DNA of 64,000 bases from Saitoella complicata NRRL Y-17804 (Eukaryota > Ascomycota > Saitoellomycetes > Saitoellales > Saitoellaceae): positions 434,001 through 498,000 of the forward strand of contig NW_017566994.1 in the NCBI RefSeq assembly GCF_001661265.1. Reading direction: 5' to 3'. Position 1 is the first letter of the stretch. Every line of letters begins with the position of its first letter. The notes under the pieces were generated by a model. It had not been told where the DNA came from. It saw only the letters and a program-made list of their open reading frames with translations, and did no database searches. Position numbers and translations under genes: made by a program. Below are positions 43,244 to 54,704 of this stretch, one piece after another.

Positions 43244-44703
43244 TCAGAATCCGAGGTCTACGGAGGGCATCATCTGCGAACGGTTGCTCCTGTTCGACAC
43301 GTTAGCATATATCTGAAGATAATGTGTGGAGGAAAGCGTACCTCGAAAACTGGTGCGGCTTTGGTGACTCCCCTCCCGCAAATTCAAAGTGGCTGTCCAA
43401 TCCTCTTCTCTCCGGCTTGACGTTCTGAACCTGCTTCACACTCGGACTCTCCCAATGAGCGTTCAAATCCCTCATAGGCCTCGGTCGTCCATTCAATTCC
43501 AACTCTTTCAATCCGCCAGACACATTCTCCTCGTCCCCTTCAGCTAATGACCAGTGCGCCATCGCTGACTCACGGCCCTCTCCCAGTTGTGCTGTCGGTG
43601 TTTGGCCCGTAGACGCGAAATCCCAATGCGCCTTTATGTCCCTCTGAGGCTGAATTTGGGGTCCAACCGCATTCTCCTCCTGAGGAGATTCACTCGAAAT
43701 ATTTCTCATTCCTCCTCGTGCACCCTGAACTTGTCTCGACCTAACTTCAGCGAGTACCTTGTCGTCAGGCGTACCAAAGTCCCAGTGTTTCTCATCACTA
43801 AGGTTGCCGTGGCGGCGATCACGACGATTGTAGTCGTTGTCTGATCTTACATCCTCGAAGGAGAAGTCGCGGTGGTGGACGGTAACGTGTTTGGGTGTAG
43901 AAAGCTCCTCGGGTGGGGCGAGGATGTCATCCAATCTACGGGCAGGAGCGCGAGTAGGCTTCGCCGCAGGTCTCGGTGTACGATCTTGTTGGACAGCGTA
44001 TTGCTGCTCGTTAGGCTGGGCATCGAAAAGTGTCAGTTTCTGCTGGCCTCCGCGAACAGGGGCTGATGTGCTAGACGAGCGTTCGCTTGCTGCAATAGCC
44101 GTTTTTGACGCTTGAGCTGCAATGTTTGTTAGCATACATCCCTTGGATGTTCTTTTGAGAGGACTCACCGGCTTGAGAAAGCATCGTGCATTGATCCTTG
44201 CCGTCCTTAATCGGCCATCCACGCCCTCGTGCACCAATAACATCCAAGCTCTTCAATACGGCTGCTCCATCCCAGAAGTATTTGATAGACTTAATCTTTT
44301 TTTCTTCGAAGCGAACCGCATATACGAGAGGAATCTCGATAGTCTTGTCGAAAAGGAAATTGTCGTCAATGCCGGGTACCAACCAACCAGGGCCATTGGT
44401 GAACGTGATAGTCGCCGCAACCTCGAAAACGATGGATTCCGACGCGACATGTTTTGCAATAACGTTCTCGGTAACAGTGATCTCATCGCGGTACTTGGCG
44501 CGACGGGTAATGATAGCATTGGCTCCGGTCACGGTGACGCCGGACGTGATATATTGGAGCGTAGCATCATCAGCGAGGAGCGAAGCCTGAGGCTTGCTCT
44601 TGTATTGATCATAAAGCTCTTCAACAGACTGCATTGCAAAGAGTATAGCAAAACGCTGAGGAATTGCGATTGTAGGTGTTTTGTTTTGGTCGCCGGCATC
44701 CAT
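43244..44703 (-). CDS. NTF2-like protein with HWDF-type tandem motifs
   Basis: Protein of 451 aa from the ATG at 44703 (428 aa from 44634). Exons are 44703-44169, 44116-43342 and 43289-43244, each intron 52 bp. The N-terminal about 150 residues look like an NTF2/SnoaL-type fold (SVEELYDQYKSKPQASLLAD, then PGWLVPGIDDNFLFDK and IKSIKYFWDGAAVLKSLDVI). The rest is disordered and carries five spaced copies of a short motif: KHWDFGTPDD, AHWDFAST, AHWSLAEG, AHWESPSV and SHFEFAGG. Ascomycete proteins with this kind of repeat exist but I know no function. The repeats look like short linear binding motifs; partners are unknown. The 16-residue last exon is a plausible but less certain join. Confidence 0.72.
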
Positions 44704-44772
44704 GCACCCCAGCTTTGAGGGCCATGGCGCCAGCGTTTTAAATTGACACGGACCGTTCGTGCACGGATCACC

Positions 44773-44780
44773 TTTATATA
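44773..44780 (-). promoter_or_regulatory. TATA box of the NTF2-like gene
   Basis: TATATAAA on the minus strand, about 70 bp upstream of the ATG at 44703. Confidence 0.45.
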
Positions 44781-44965
44781 CACTGTGTCCACTTGAACGT
44801 GTCCAGGCTGAACATTTGGGAGTGGAAAGTCATCAGGCGAAACCAAACGCGAAAAGCTTACTCGGTGTGAGCTTGGGAATATGTTTCGGAGTGAATGCAA
44901 TTGGTATTACTTGTCTCGAATAAAAACGCCAGTTAGAACAATCATCGTGCACTTCCCCGTCCCCG

Positions 44966-46324
44966 TTAGAACTGCATCAAGATGCCTGCCGCCACGTCAA
45001 CATTCCCGTCCGCAACCTCCAATGCTTGAATGACCTGGGCCCGCTGAAAGCCCAAAGCCTCGAGCTGCTTGATGGACTCCTCTGGAAAGCGTCCACCAGT
45101 GGAACCGCTTGCAGCTTGTGGCGGTGTCGGCGCGGACTGAGCACCAGACGGAGCCGAGGATCCGACGGCATTCGTACTACCTTCCCGAGGTGGTTGCAAC
45201 ACCGCGCCCGATTCTGCATCTATCAAACTACCATCTTGACCTTCAACAACTTCCTCATGCCTACCAAAATTTGGCAATTCGCTTTCAGGCAGGAAAGGCA
45301 CTAAAGCGTCTTGTATACGCAGAGCGTTGTCCTTGAGATCAATGCAGGCTTGGTGACGCTTGAGCATATCAAGACCAAGCAAGAGATCAATGTTCTTCCC
45401 TTCCATGACGGTGAAGGAGCACATAAGGAAGAGGTCGCCGACGCGGATTTGTGCAGAGTGTACGCGACCGATAATCTTTGCTGTGCCGACCCCCTTAGCG
45501 ACACCCGCAAACCGTTTATCAACGAGGCGCATAATACTGTCAGATTGTGGATCAGCATATGAATCATAAGGTAGAGGACTGCATGTGAACATACCCGCAC
45601 TTCTCTGCGCAATCAGGGCTCATGACTGTAACTTGTGCTCCAGAATCCACCATTGCCGTAACCTTCGTACCGTTGACCTCCACTGGGATGTATAACAGTG
45701 TTACAGACCCGAACATCTCCGGGTTGTGCTCCATAGCCGCGTCAAGATTCTCTGCAATTGCCTCTTGACGAATTGCCTCTTCAATCTTCCGCTGAGCCTC
45801 GACATCGAACGGGTCTGCCTGCAATGCCGCCATCTCCCTCATCCGGGCCCGCTCTAGTTCCACCTGTCGATTCTGCATCTCTTGGAGGAGTTGAGCGAAA
45901 CGCGTTGGATTGTTTCTCGCCGCATCTGCCATCTCTGGGAAAGTCTGTTCGAGCTGCTGCATGGACTGAGCATTGCCGAGCATACGAAGTCGCATCATTT
46001 CCGAGTCGTTCATTGGTGTTTGTGAACTTGCCTGAGGTGCAAGACCGAAGTGTAATGGGGTGAGAAGAATCATGTCATTGTCCTTGATGCCGAGCTCCTC
46101 CAGTGTCTTTTTGTCGTCTCGCAGCTCGACGGAGTTGTGAAGTAGTGTTTGTTGCGCGGCTGTCACACCGGACTATTCAAGCATTATCAGCATTGAGAGC
46201 GCAGCGGAGAATCCAGTCCACCGACCTCAATCTCAACTAGAACCTTCATATCCTCGAGAGCCATTGACGTCGTGACATCGAGGTGGTACACATCGCCTGA
46301 CGGCGTCGTAACAAGAACATGCAT
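44966..46324 (-). CDS. DDI1: Ddi1 ubiquitin receptor with retropepsin-like protease
   Basis: Proteasome shuttle and aspartic protease of 415 aa. Exons are 46324-46226, 46172-45595 and 45536-44966; the introns are 53 and 58 bp. Domain order is complete. A ubiquitin-like N-terminus (MHVLVTTPSGDVYHLDVTTS) is followed by a helical domain rich in Met/Gln/Arg. The retropepsin-like domain has catalytic Asp in AMVDSGAQVTVMS. The C-terminal UBA domain is ESIKQLEALGFQRAQVIQAL followed by GNVDVAAGILMQF. The first intron uses a weaker GTCGGT donor but the join is supported by the family sequence. It is a host gene; its protease resembles retroviral ones only by ancient descent. It is divergent from the Zn2Cys6 gene across 381 bp. 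Confidence 0.93.
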
Positions 46325-46705
46325 GGTGTATGCCTTTGACTCGCAGACGATGGAGTGTAGAGTGGTTTGACTCGATGGCCGTCGTCGAATTCCTTGATCA
46401 CATGCAGACATGCAGTTGCAAGACCGTGTATGGCTGAAGGGCAGACAGGGGACCCCCGGGCCGAGGCAAGCCCCTCCTTGCCCGTAGACTAAATCTCGCT
46501 TATGCCAATGACCAATCGCTAAACGGGCCATGACTCGGAGGTGAAGGATTTTTTCAGGCGATGTCGGCAGTCGGCAAAATCTACCCAGTCCGCAGTCTTG
46601 GCGCGTTACTGTCGCTTCGAATTGCCAACGACCGCGTCCCTTCACGAAACACTCAAACACCAACCACCCACACTCTTCTAGGCGGGGGATGCGAATTACA
46701 AGTCA
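46325..46705. other. Divergent promoter region, DDI1 and Zn2Cys6 factor
   Basis: 381 bp between start codons. No TATA box or known operator was recognised. Confidence 0.5.
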
Positions 46706-49646
46706 ATGACCATGACGTCTCCTCCTGATCGGTATCCGCGCATGTACTCCTCTCGTCCTCTCGATCCGCTGCCTCAGCACCATCATCAGCACTCGCAGCA
46801 CCCGTCTCAGTACCAGCCCAGTCCTGGACACCCCGCCAACGGACCATACACCGTTCTGCCACCATTACCACGGCATTTATCTCCGTCGAGGTACTCGAAT
46901 AGCTACCAGCATCAACCTCCTTCACCGCCTCGCCAGTTCTCGCATGCTCCTCCCTCGGCTTATGCTACTCATCCGGGCCCGGCACCAATGCCGAGCAGGC
47001 TGCCCTCGTACCCTTACCAGCAATCGAATGGATTCTACGACAACCAAATGCACGGAAGATATTCAGAAGAGCATTCAATGCAGGCAGAGAACGATTACCA
47101 CCATCCTGGTTTAGCTGGGATGCAGCAGATGAACCAGATGAAGCCTACTTCTTACCCAGCGCTCCCGCAAAAGCCGGTGAAGAAAAGGACGAAAACGGGA
47201 TGTATGACGTGCAGAAAACGCCGGATCAAGTGCGATGAAACAAAACCCACCTGTCGCAACTGTGCCAAGAGTAAACGTGCTTGCGAGGGTTACGGCGTCA
47301 GGGTGTCCTTCCGCGAAGGGTACCAACCCAAGGAAGGCGGATCTCCTCCTGGTGTTTCTCCTGCCTCGGGACAAGCGTATGGACACTCGGATCATGGAGT
47401 GCAGAGACAGGACAGTTATGATCAGAACGCGGCGATTCTACGTAAGTCTTCCCTCATCCAAACACCGAAATGAATGCATTTGTCTTACATTGTGATTAGC
47501 ACCCTTGAAGCAGCAGGATATCTACGCACAAACTATGCCTGTACGTTCTTCGCCTTTGCCTGGACTGGAGTTTGATAGGAGGCCGTCGTTGCCTTCTTTG
47601 GCTGATGTTCCGAGGACGTCGACGTTTGTTGATAGTCCTCCGTCGATGGGGATCAGGGCTATCCCGTCTAGAAATGCATACCCGCAGTCAGATGTGAGGT
47701 CAAGCATTGACTATGGTACTAGACCTTCGCAGATGTTCCCTACCCGCTCCCAGTCAATGAATGACGTCCCTACTCATCAACCATCAGCCTTGACAGGGTC
47801 AGGCTTGCATAGCCTCGTGAATGCCGCTGAACAGCAGTACTCTCGGAGTATCATGCGTGCTGTTCATGCTCCCAGGTTGCATGGAGATTCCGAGGATGAC
47901 GAGCACGAGTATTACCACAAACCCGCTGGCGGTGTTCGTACGCCCCCTCAGCCGAGGCAGAGTATCGATTCAAATGCGCCGTCCGTCACGTCTAATGGTT
48001 CGGGTTCGCCCCGTATGTCGATCTCTGCACTCCTTGGTGGGGCTCCGGCTCCGGTTGTGAATACTGCTCGGATCGATGAGGCGGAGCAGGATGATCTCTC
48101 GTTGTACGAGCCGGAAGACCAAAACATGTTGGCGAGCGCGGGTAAGGCGTATGCTGGCTTAGGCATGATGGATGCCGCGACGACTCAGATCTTCAATCAC
48201 TTTTTGTTTGTTCTCGGGCCGATTATGAATACCTTTGATTCGGCGCCTGCTGATCCTGAGGCATTGTTCAAGGACCCCTTAGTCGCGGAGAAGAACTTGT
48301 GGACGTACCTCATTCCCATGATGGCGATGCGTCATGATGCTTTGTTGCACTCTGTGTTGGCGTTGTCTGCGTTGCACATGAGCAAGGTTGCTGGCGGACC
48401 GGGCCATGTTCCGTTGTTGCACTATCACTTGGCGATCAGGAAGTTAAGGCGTGTTTTGGAGGCTGGAGAGAGGGAGGCTAGGGACGAGGCTATGTTGGCT
48501 GCCACCTTGTTGCTGAGCTACTACGAAGTTATGAGTGCCGAGCATGTCAAATGGGGCAGGCACATGATTGGCGCGAAGAACTTGGTCAAGACGATCCTTG
48601 AGAAGGAGAGGGTTGGGCAGGGGTCCAAGGATCCGGTCATGCAGTTGGCCCGTGAGAAGTTAGTCTGGCTGTATCTCCGCGTCGATATGATCCAGGCTTT
48701 ATTGAGCGGAAATGGGATGTTGCTGGATAGGCAGTACTGGCACTCTTTCGTTCCACGCAACACCCCAGCTGAGTCTGTCAACTTCCATGATCATCTCCTA
48801 CTCTTGATGTCCAGGCTCGCAAACTTTTGCGCAACGGACCGTGAGCGCAAGGTGTCCCAGGCCGGCGACGATAATGCTTCCGCTCAAGCTTTGGAGCAGT
48901 GGGAGTCTTTGGAGAATGACTTGCGTACTTGGTACTGTGCTCTGCCGCAAGATCTCTTGCCGTTCAACGAGAAGGATGCGCCCAAGCACCTTACGCCGTT
49001 CGGTCTCGCTGTCTACTTCAAGGAGCCGGCTATCGCTGCTCTCCACTTCTTCTATAGCACTGCAGTCATCCAACTTCGCCGGGCCCATCCATCATTGCCG
49101 GCGACTCGCGAAGGTCAGATTCGTGGTAGCGCGGCAAGGACGGCTGGGCATTGTACGTTGGTTCCGGCTATCGTTGCGGGGTTGCTCTTCTCGTCTGGGG
49201 TCATGCTTCCCTCCATGGCTGCGACTGGTCAACAGTTGTCCAAGCATTACCCTCCCTCGTCTTCTATCATCTCTGCACTCCTGGCGTCTACGTTCCCTAT
49301 GCTTGTCGCCGGTCTGCAAGCCCAGGCTGCGGACCAACGTGCATTCCTTGAGGAGTCAATGGAGGCTATCTTTGAGTTGACAGGGAGTTTGACGGCTAGT
49401 CGTGTAATTGAGGGATACATGTTTGCTTGGGGTCAAAAGCAGAAGGTCACTCGCTGCCCGACCGGTGATCTCGAGGACCTAAGCGAGCGTCGTGAGCGCA
49501 GGATCATGCTCGACCAGGAAAGCGGCGAGCAGCTGCAGTGGGTTCTGCTGACGAACCCTGAGCGAATTGGGTTTGCTACTGGTGTGCTCGGCGAACTGGA
49601 CAATGAGGATTACGAGCTCTTTCGTGGTCGGCTCGTAAAGTCATGA
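46706..49646 (+). CDS. Zn2Cys6 fungal transcription factor
   Basis: Sequence-specific regulator of 960 aa. Exon 1 is 46706-47441, the intron 47442-47499 (58 bp) and exon 2 47500-49646. A Pro/Gln/Tyr-rich N-terminus of about 155 residues precedes the binuclear zinc cluster [17 protein letters not shown] followed by [15 protein letters not shown], with six cysteines in the expected spacing. The long C-terminal half (from about residue 415) is the all-helical fungal-specific factor domain, with [20 protein letters not shown] and [21 protein letters not shown] CxxC-type cluster followed by this regulatory domain fits the Fungal_trans_2 type. The target pathway cannot be inferred from neighbours; Ddi1 and the pyrimidine gene are housekeeping. 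Confidence 0.9.
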
Positions 49647-49808
49647 TGTGGGCGACGTATTGTAATGGTGTGTGATGTAATCTGTACCATATATGGAATG
49701 TCGGTATTCGGCGGTGTTTTTGCGGTGGAGTCATGGGAATGGTGTTTACAACATATAGCCTGGAGTTTATGAATTTATTTTTATTGTATGTTATCCATGA
49801 TTGTTTGT

Positions 49809-50607
49809 CTAAGGGTCGTGGGCAGAAGCGAAACCCTCGGCCTTCCATGCCTTCCTGTACTCTTGCATCTCCTTTGCCTGGGCAGGTTCCAGTGCGTCCT
49901 GAGTGAACTCGACAATGTCGTCCAAGGTGATGATAGCAGAAACCTTAACACCAAACTCCTTCCTGACCTCACCAATGGCAGACAAGTCACCGGAAGCACC
50001 CTTCTCCTGACGGTCCAATACAACACAGACACCAGAGAAAGTACCACCAGCAGCCTTGATGATCTCCACAGCCTCACGAATAGCAGTACCAGCAGTGATG
50101 ACATCGTCAATCACAAGAACACGCTTGCCCTCCATGGAAGCACCAACAAGATTTCCACCCTCTCCGTGGGTCTTGGCCTCCTTGCGATTGAAAGCATATC
50201 CGATATCAGCATACTTGCCACCTCCGACATCGGCAAGCTTGGCAGCAGTGATGGCAGCGAGGGGAATACCCTTGTAAGCAGGGCCAAAGAGCACATCGAA
50301 TTGAATACCAGAGTCAACAATTGCACGAGCGTAGGCAGACCCAAGGGCGGAAAGGAGAGAAGCAGTGTTGAAAAGACCGCAGTTGAAGAAGTAGGGGGAC
50401 TGTCGGCCAGACTTCAAGGTGTAAGGTCCGGAGAACTTAAGGATGGAGTTGTTGACCGCGAGGTCGAGGAGGGAGCGCTGTGGTCATGGACATGCTTAGC
50501 CTTCGAGATCATGAAGATACCTGCCACCGCCGACGTCCGCCAGTTTGACAGCGGTGAGAACAGCGAAGGGGAGGGCTCGGCAGTACCTGGTAGTCCTGGA
50601 GAGGCAT
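49809..50607 (-). CDS. URA5: Orotate phosphoribosyltransferase
   Basis: Transfers ribose phosphate from PRPP to orotate in de novo pyrimidine synthesis. Protein of 229 aa. Exon 1 is 50607-50587 (MPLQDYQ), the intron 50586-50478 (109 bp) and exon 2 50477-49809 (RSLLDLAVNNSILKFSGPYT onward). KSGRQSPYFFNCGLFNTAS and FDVLFGPAYKGIPLAAITAA are the family blocks, and VLVIDDVITAGTA is the PRPP-binding loop. The intron is about twice the local norm. Its first 66 nt are open in frame and end at a CAG before a 43-bp intron with good signals (50520-50478), so a variant with 22 extra residues is possible. Those extra residues (VLPSPPLRCSHRCQ start) are not family-like, so full removal is favoured. Confidence 0.92.
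50517..50579 (-). pseudogene. Relic of a URA5 internal exon inside the URA5 intron
   Basis: Within the intron, one frame reads RALPFAVLTAVKLADVGGGR then Tyr. It aligns without gaps over 21 codons to KGIPLAAITAAKLADVGGGK then Tyr, encoded at 50273-50211 in exon 2. By hand count 13 of 21 residues are identical and the rest conservative; about 44 of 63 bases match, with many differences at third codon positions. The frame differs from that of exon 1, so it is not translated as such. Confidence 0.7.
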
Positions 50608-51234
50608 TTTGGAAATTTCAGGTTGGGAGGTGTATGCGGTGTAACGAAGATACGTTTCGGCCACGAGAACCGGCAACGTCAATGTCGGCGGTTGAAACTG
50701 GCATATACATCGTAATATCGTAAAGCATTTCTAAATAAGGATCGGAAAGATTAACCTCGAAGACCATTTGCATTCAAATAGAATAGATGAAGGCAAATTC
50801 GGATAAACTCAGCGCACCACGGAGATCGGTAGTTCGCTTGGGCCCGTCTCAGCATTATGGTTTCGGCGGATCAAGGGATCGGCCAAGTATTCGAAGTTGA
50901 CAGTCATCGGGGTTGCGAAGGACTGGGTAGGCTCGTACTGATCGGTCCTGGCATTGGTCCTTTTCGCGACTCATAGCCTTTCACTCGTAGCTTCACGGCA
51001 TTGGCCTGTTCAATTACCGTGGTTGTTCGGTTGGTCGTCGACGGTGTGCCGGTTTGTGACGTTGACTGAAATACGAGGTTTTTCCGCGCACGCCAGGCGA
51101 AACCTCATCTCACTTTAAAAATCAGCACTACGCCCGTAAGCCAACAAAAACCCCATTGAAGTCCTCGATACTTCGCCGTTCATCATTTTCCTTTCTCTCC
51201 CTCGGTCACTCTCTGTCCGACTGCTGCCGTTGCG
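50608..51234. other. Divergent intergenic region, URA5 and MTHFR
   Basis: 627 bp with both promoters. A CT-rich leader (51170-51225) precedes the MTHFR start. No RNA gene or repeat was recognised. Confidence 0.5.
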
Positions 51235-53142
51235 ATGAAGATCTCGAAAAAGTTACAAGAATCCATCAAGGAGAAGAGACCGGCATGGTCCTTCGAGTAC
51301 TTCCCACCGAAGACCGCAGTAGTATGTGTTGCAGTCGACTTGTTGTCCGAGGATATATGCTAACGTCCGTTCCAGGGTGTACGAAACCTCTACGACCGTA
51401 TGGAGCGCATGTATGAGCTCGGCCCCGAATTTATCGACATTACGTGGAATGCCGGTGGACGTCTTTCCAACCTTACTTGCGAAATGGTCGCGACGGCACA
51501 GTCTGTCTACGGCCTCGAGACATGTATGCACTTGACCTGTACCGGTATGCCCCGAGAAAAGGTCGACGAGGCCCTTGAGGACGCATACAAGGCCGGATGT
51601 CAGAATATTCTCGCTCTCAGGGGTGACCCTCCTCGCGATGTGGAAAAATGGGAGCAAACTGATGGTGGGTTCAGATACTCCAAGGATTTGGTGAAGTACA
51701 TCAAGGACAAGTATGACGACTATTTCGATATTGCGGTGGCGGGATACCCAGAAGGTCACCCCGACGATGAGGAGGATGCGGATGCAAACATTCGGTACTT
51801 GAAGGAGAAGGTGGATGCTGGAGCAACGTTTGTGATCACGCAGATGTTCTATGATGTAGACAACTTCCTTGACTGGGTGAAGCGATGCCGCAAGGCGGGG
51901 ATCGACGTTCCCCTTATTCCCGGTATCATGCCCATCCAGTCGTGGGATGCCTTCCTGCGTCGTGCGAAGTGGTCTGGTGTCAAGATTCCGCAACATTTCC
52001 TCGATGCTTTGGAGCCGGTGAAGGACGATGACGCTGAGGTACGTCTGCGCGGTACGAAGCTCATGGTTGAGGTGTGCAAGAAGATCCTCGATGCAGGCAT
52101 CTATCAGCTTCACTTTTACACCATGAACCTCGAGAAGGCTACCAAGATGATTCTCGAAGGCCTTGAATGCGAGGCTTCTCCAGGCGACCTTCCATGGAAG
52201 CCCAGTTTGGGTCTTAAGCGCAAGGAGGAGAACGTGCGTCCTATCTTCTGGAAGAACAGGCACAAGTCTTATATTGCCCGCACCGAAGAGTGGGACGAGT
52301 TCCCTAACGGTCGTTGGGGTGATGCGAGGTCGCCTGCGTATGGTGGTCTCGACGTGTACGATGGTCTCTTGAAGTGTTCGAACGAGGAAGCTCACAAGAT
52401 GTGGGGTTACCCCACGTCCATCGGCGATGTGGGTGATCTGTTCGCAAGATTCTGTGAGGGGGAGGTCCCTCAGTTGCCATGGTCTGATTCCGCCATTACT
52501 GAGGAAGCAGCTTCCATCCGCGATGCTCTTGTGAAGTTGAACAGACACGGCTTCATCACTGTGAATTCTCAACCTGCTGTCAACGGCGTGAAGTCTACCG
52601 ACCCAGTCTTTGGTTGGGGACCCAAGAATGGTTATGTCTACCAGAAGTGCTACCTTGAAGTCTTTGTACACCCTGACCAGCTTGACTTGTTGATTCAGAA
52701 CATGTCCAAGGAGGATGAGATCACCTACTACGCCGTGAACAAGAAGGGCGATTTGCACACCAATACAACTTCTGACGAACCGAATGCGGTTACTTGGGGT
52801 GTCTTCCCAGGAAAGGAGATTATCCAGCCTACCATCGTCGAGATTGTCAGTTTTATGGCCTGGAAGGACGAGGCTTTCAGATTGGGCACTGACTGGGCAA
52901 GGTGTTATGCCCCTGGAAGCGAGAGCAGGAAATTGATCGAGGACGTCATGGACACTTGGTACCTCGTGAACATTGTGCACAACGACTTCCACGAACCATG
53001 CAAAATCTTTGAAGTTTTTGAGACGATTGAGCCCGTTGTGGGCCACACGAACGGGGTCAACGGGGACCACGGAACCAATGGCTACACCAATAGTGCAGCC
53101 AATGGCATTGTTGAGGCATGCGAGAAGGTATCGCTCAATTAA
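51235..53142 (+). CDS. MET13: Methylenetetrahydrofolate reductase
   Basis: Reduces 5,10-methylene-THF to 5-methyl-THF, feeding methionine synthesis; cytosolic flavoprotein of 617 aa. Exon 1 is 51235-51321, the intron 51322-51375 (54 bp) and exon 2 51376-53142. The N-terminal TIM-barrel domain (about 1-300) shows WSFEYFPPKTAVGVRNLYDR, the conserved MHLTCTGMPREKVDEALEDA and NILALRGDPPRD. The C-terminal AdoMet-binding regulatory domain includes NGRWGDARSPAYGGLD and TWGVFPGKEIIQPTIVEIVS. Family length and order are normal. Fungi have two paralogues (Met12 and Met13); this one resembles the main Met13-type but the call is not firm. The opposite strand is open for 605 codons, a by-product of codon bias. 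Confidence 0.94.
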
Positions 53143-53543
53143 AAAGTAAAAACGTTTACTACGCGAAGGGCGTCAACCGCCTGGCTTCGCATTATCGGAC
53201 TTGGTGTTGGGTATCTTTTTTAGCATTTTGGAGTTTTTGAGGTCTTCAACAGGCGTCCATCATTGTGATTTGGAATTATCTCTTGGTTATATCATAGGCC
53301 TAACAATATCTTATACATACATGTACAACTTGAATTTTTTCGAAATTCTCTGTCATAGCACTCCGTAGCTCCCACGGCAATTCGGGCTGCGGATCCGGCT
53401 CGTAAATCCGGGGAGCGCGTGCATGCAGGGATCTGGTGTACGAGAAAGTTCGACGTATGCTTACGAGATACACTGATAGACCCCGACTCCAATAAATTGT
53501 ATACCGAACGGTACCCTACGATCGCTGAAGGTTCGTTGTGAAG
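53143..53543. other. Intergenic region between MTHFR and CHIP genes
   Basis: About 400 bp: 3' flank of MTHFR (T-rich at 53205-53240) and promoter of the next gene. Nothing else was recognised. Confidence 0.5.
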
Positions 53544-54545
53544 ATGCCTACGAGTACTGCTGCTGAAGCGTTGAAAGCGCAAGGTGAGTCGGTCGCCAGA
53601 ATGCGCTCTTGATCCGTTGCCTAACGTTGGCTGCACATAGGGAACGAGTACTACAAGAATGGCCAGTATGAAGAGGCCCACAAGATGTACACTCAAGCAA
53701 TTATCAAAGATCCGACGAACCCTGTGTTCTTTGCGAATCGTGCTATCTGTCGGATTAAGATGAACTTGGACGAAGAGGCTGTTGCTGACTGTGAGCGAGC
53801 CACGACACTATCGCCCACCAACATCAAGGGATGGTATTACGTAAGTAGGCACTTTACACACTAGTGTTACTGTTTACTCATAACGGATATCAGATGGGTC
53901 AGGCTTTGCTGAAGCTCAGACGGCCAAATGAAGCTCTCAAAGCTTGTCAGAAGGCGTACGATCTTGCGAAACGCCAGAGTTCCCCTCTCGCGGTTGACAT
54001 CGTCGAGAAACTCCTGGCAGCAAAGAAAGCCCGATGGGATGCTATGGAACAACGAAGGATCGATCAGGAGTGCGAGTTGTTGGCCAACTTGAAACTCCAC
54101 CTTTCCCAGGATCGGGACAGACGCATCGCTGAGTACATGGCTGGCGATTTGCCACCTGAGGAGAAGGATGCTGAGTGCGACTGGGCTAGGCAAGAGTGCG
54201 AAGAGCAGATGCGAGCACTCTGCGACGCCTTCGCTCGTGCGAATGAGTCCTTGCGACCTCGAGAGGTGCCATTGCAGTTCATTGATCCCATCTCGTTCAA
54301 TTTCTTCACGGATGTAAGTAATCCCTATCACAGCTCCAACGGAGGTCCTGATAGTCGTTTAGCCTGTGATCACGCCCTCCGGTCATACTTACGAAAGGGC
54401 AACACTCATGCAACATTTGAAGACGTCTCCCACGGATCCGCTGTCGCGTAAAAAGTTGTGGCCGGAACAGCTCATACCTAATATTGCATTGCGCGATGCT
54501 TGTACAGAGTTCTTAGAGAAGAACGGATGGGCTGTGGATTACTAG
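53544..54545 (+). CDS. CHIP/STUB1-type E3 ubiquitin ligase (TPR + U-box)
   Basis: Co-chaperone ubiquitin ligase that binds Hsp70/Hsp90 clients, 280 aa. Exons are 53544-53583, 53641-53840, 53894-54313 and 54363-54545; the introns are 57, 53 and 49 bp. Three TPR units are seen: AEALKAQGNEYYKNGQYEEA, NPVFFANRAICRIKMNLDEE and IKGWYYMGQALLKLRRPNEA. A charged helical linker follows. The U-box (about 210-275) reads DPVITPSGHTYERATLMQHL and LIPNIALRDACTEFLEKNGW. The last acceptor (GTTTAG) was picked because it alone gives the U-box; a nearer AG leads to a stop. CHIP-type proteins are present in many filamentous fungi and absent from S. cerevisiae. Confidence 0.9.
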
Positions 54546-54704
54546 ATGAGTGCAGTATCTGAACATAAGCGTTTGTTTTCTGGTATGCACGGACGGTGTT
54601 TGGTATTTGGGAACTATTGGGAAGCATCGGTAGCTTGGCGTTAAGCGGCATTTCATTGTTTTATACCCGCTAATTTTTGTCACCAATGTAATCTTTGACG
54701 ATGA

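Noticed and set aside
44966-45595. Retropepsin-like domain as a possible retroelement piece
   Set aside because: It sits between ubiquitin-like and UBA domains in the standard Ddi1 order, with host introns. It is a cellular gene, and no other retroelement parts are nearby.
49788-50723. 311-codon plus-strand open frame
   Set aside because: Antisense to OPRT and its first intron; no recognisable protein features.
51253-53070. 605-codon minus-strand open frame
   Set aside because: Antisense to methylenetetrahydrofolate reductase; no domain resemblance. Kept only as a note on codon bias.
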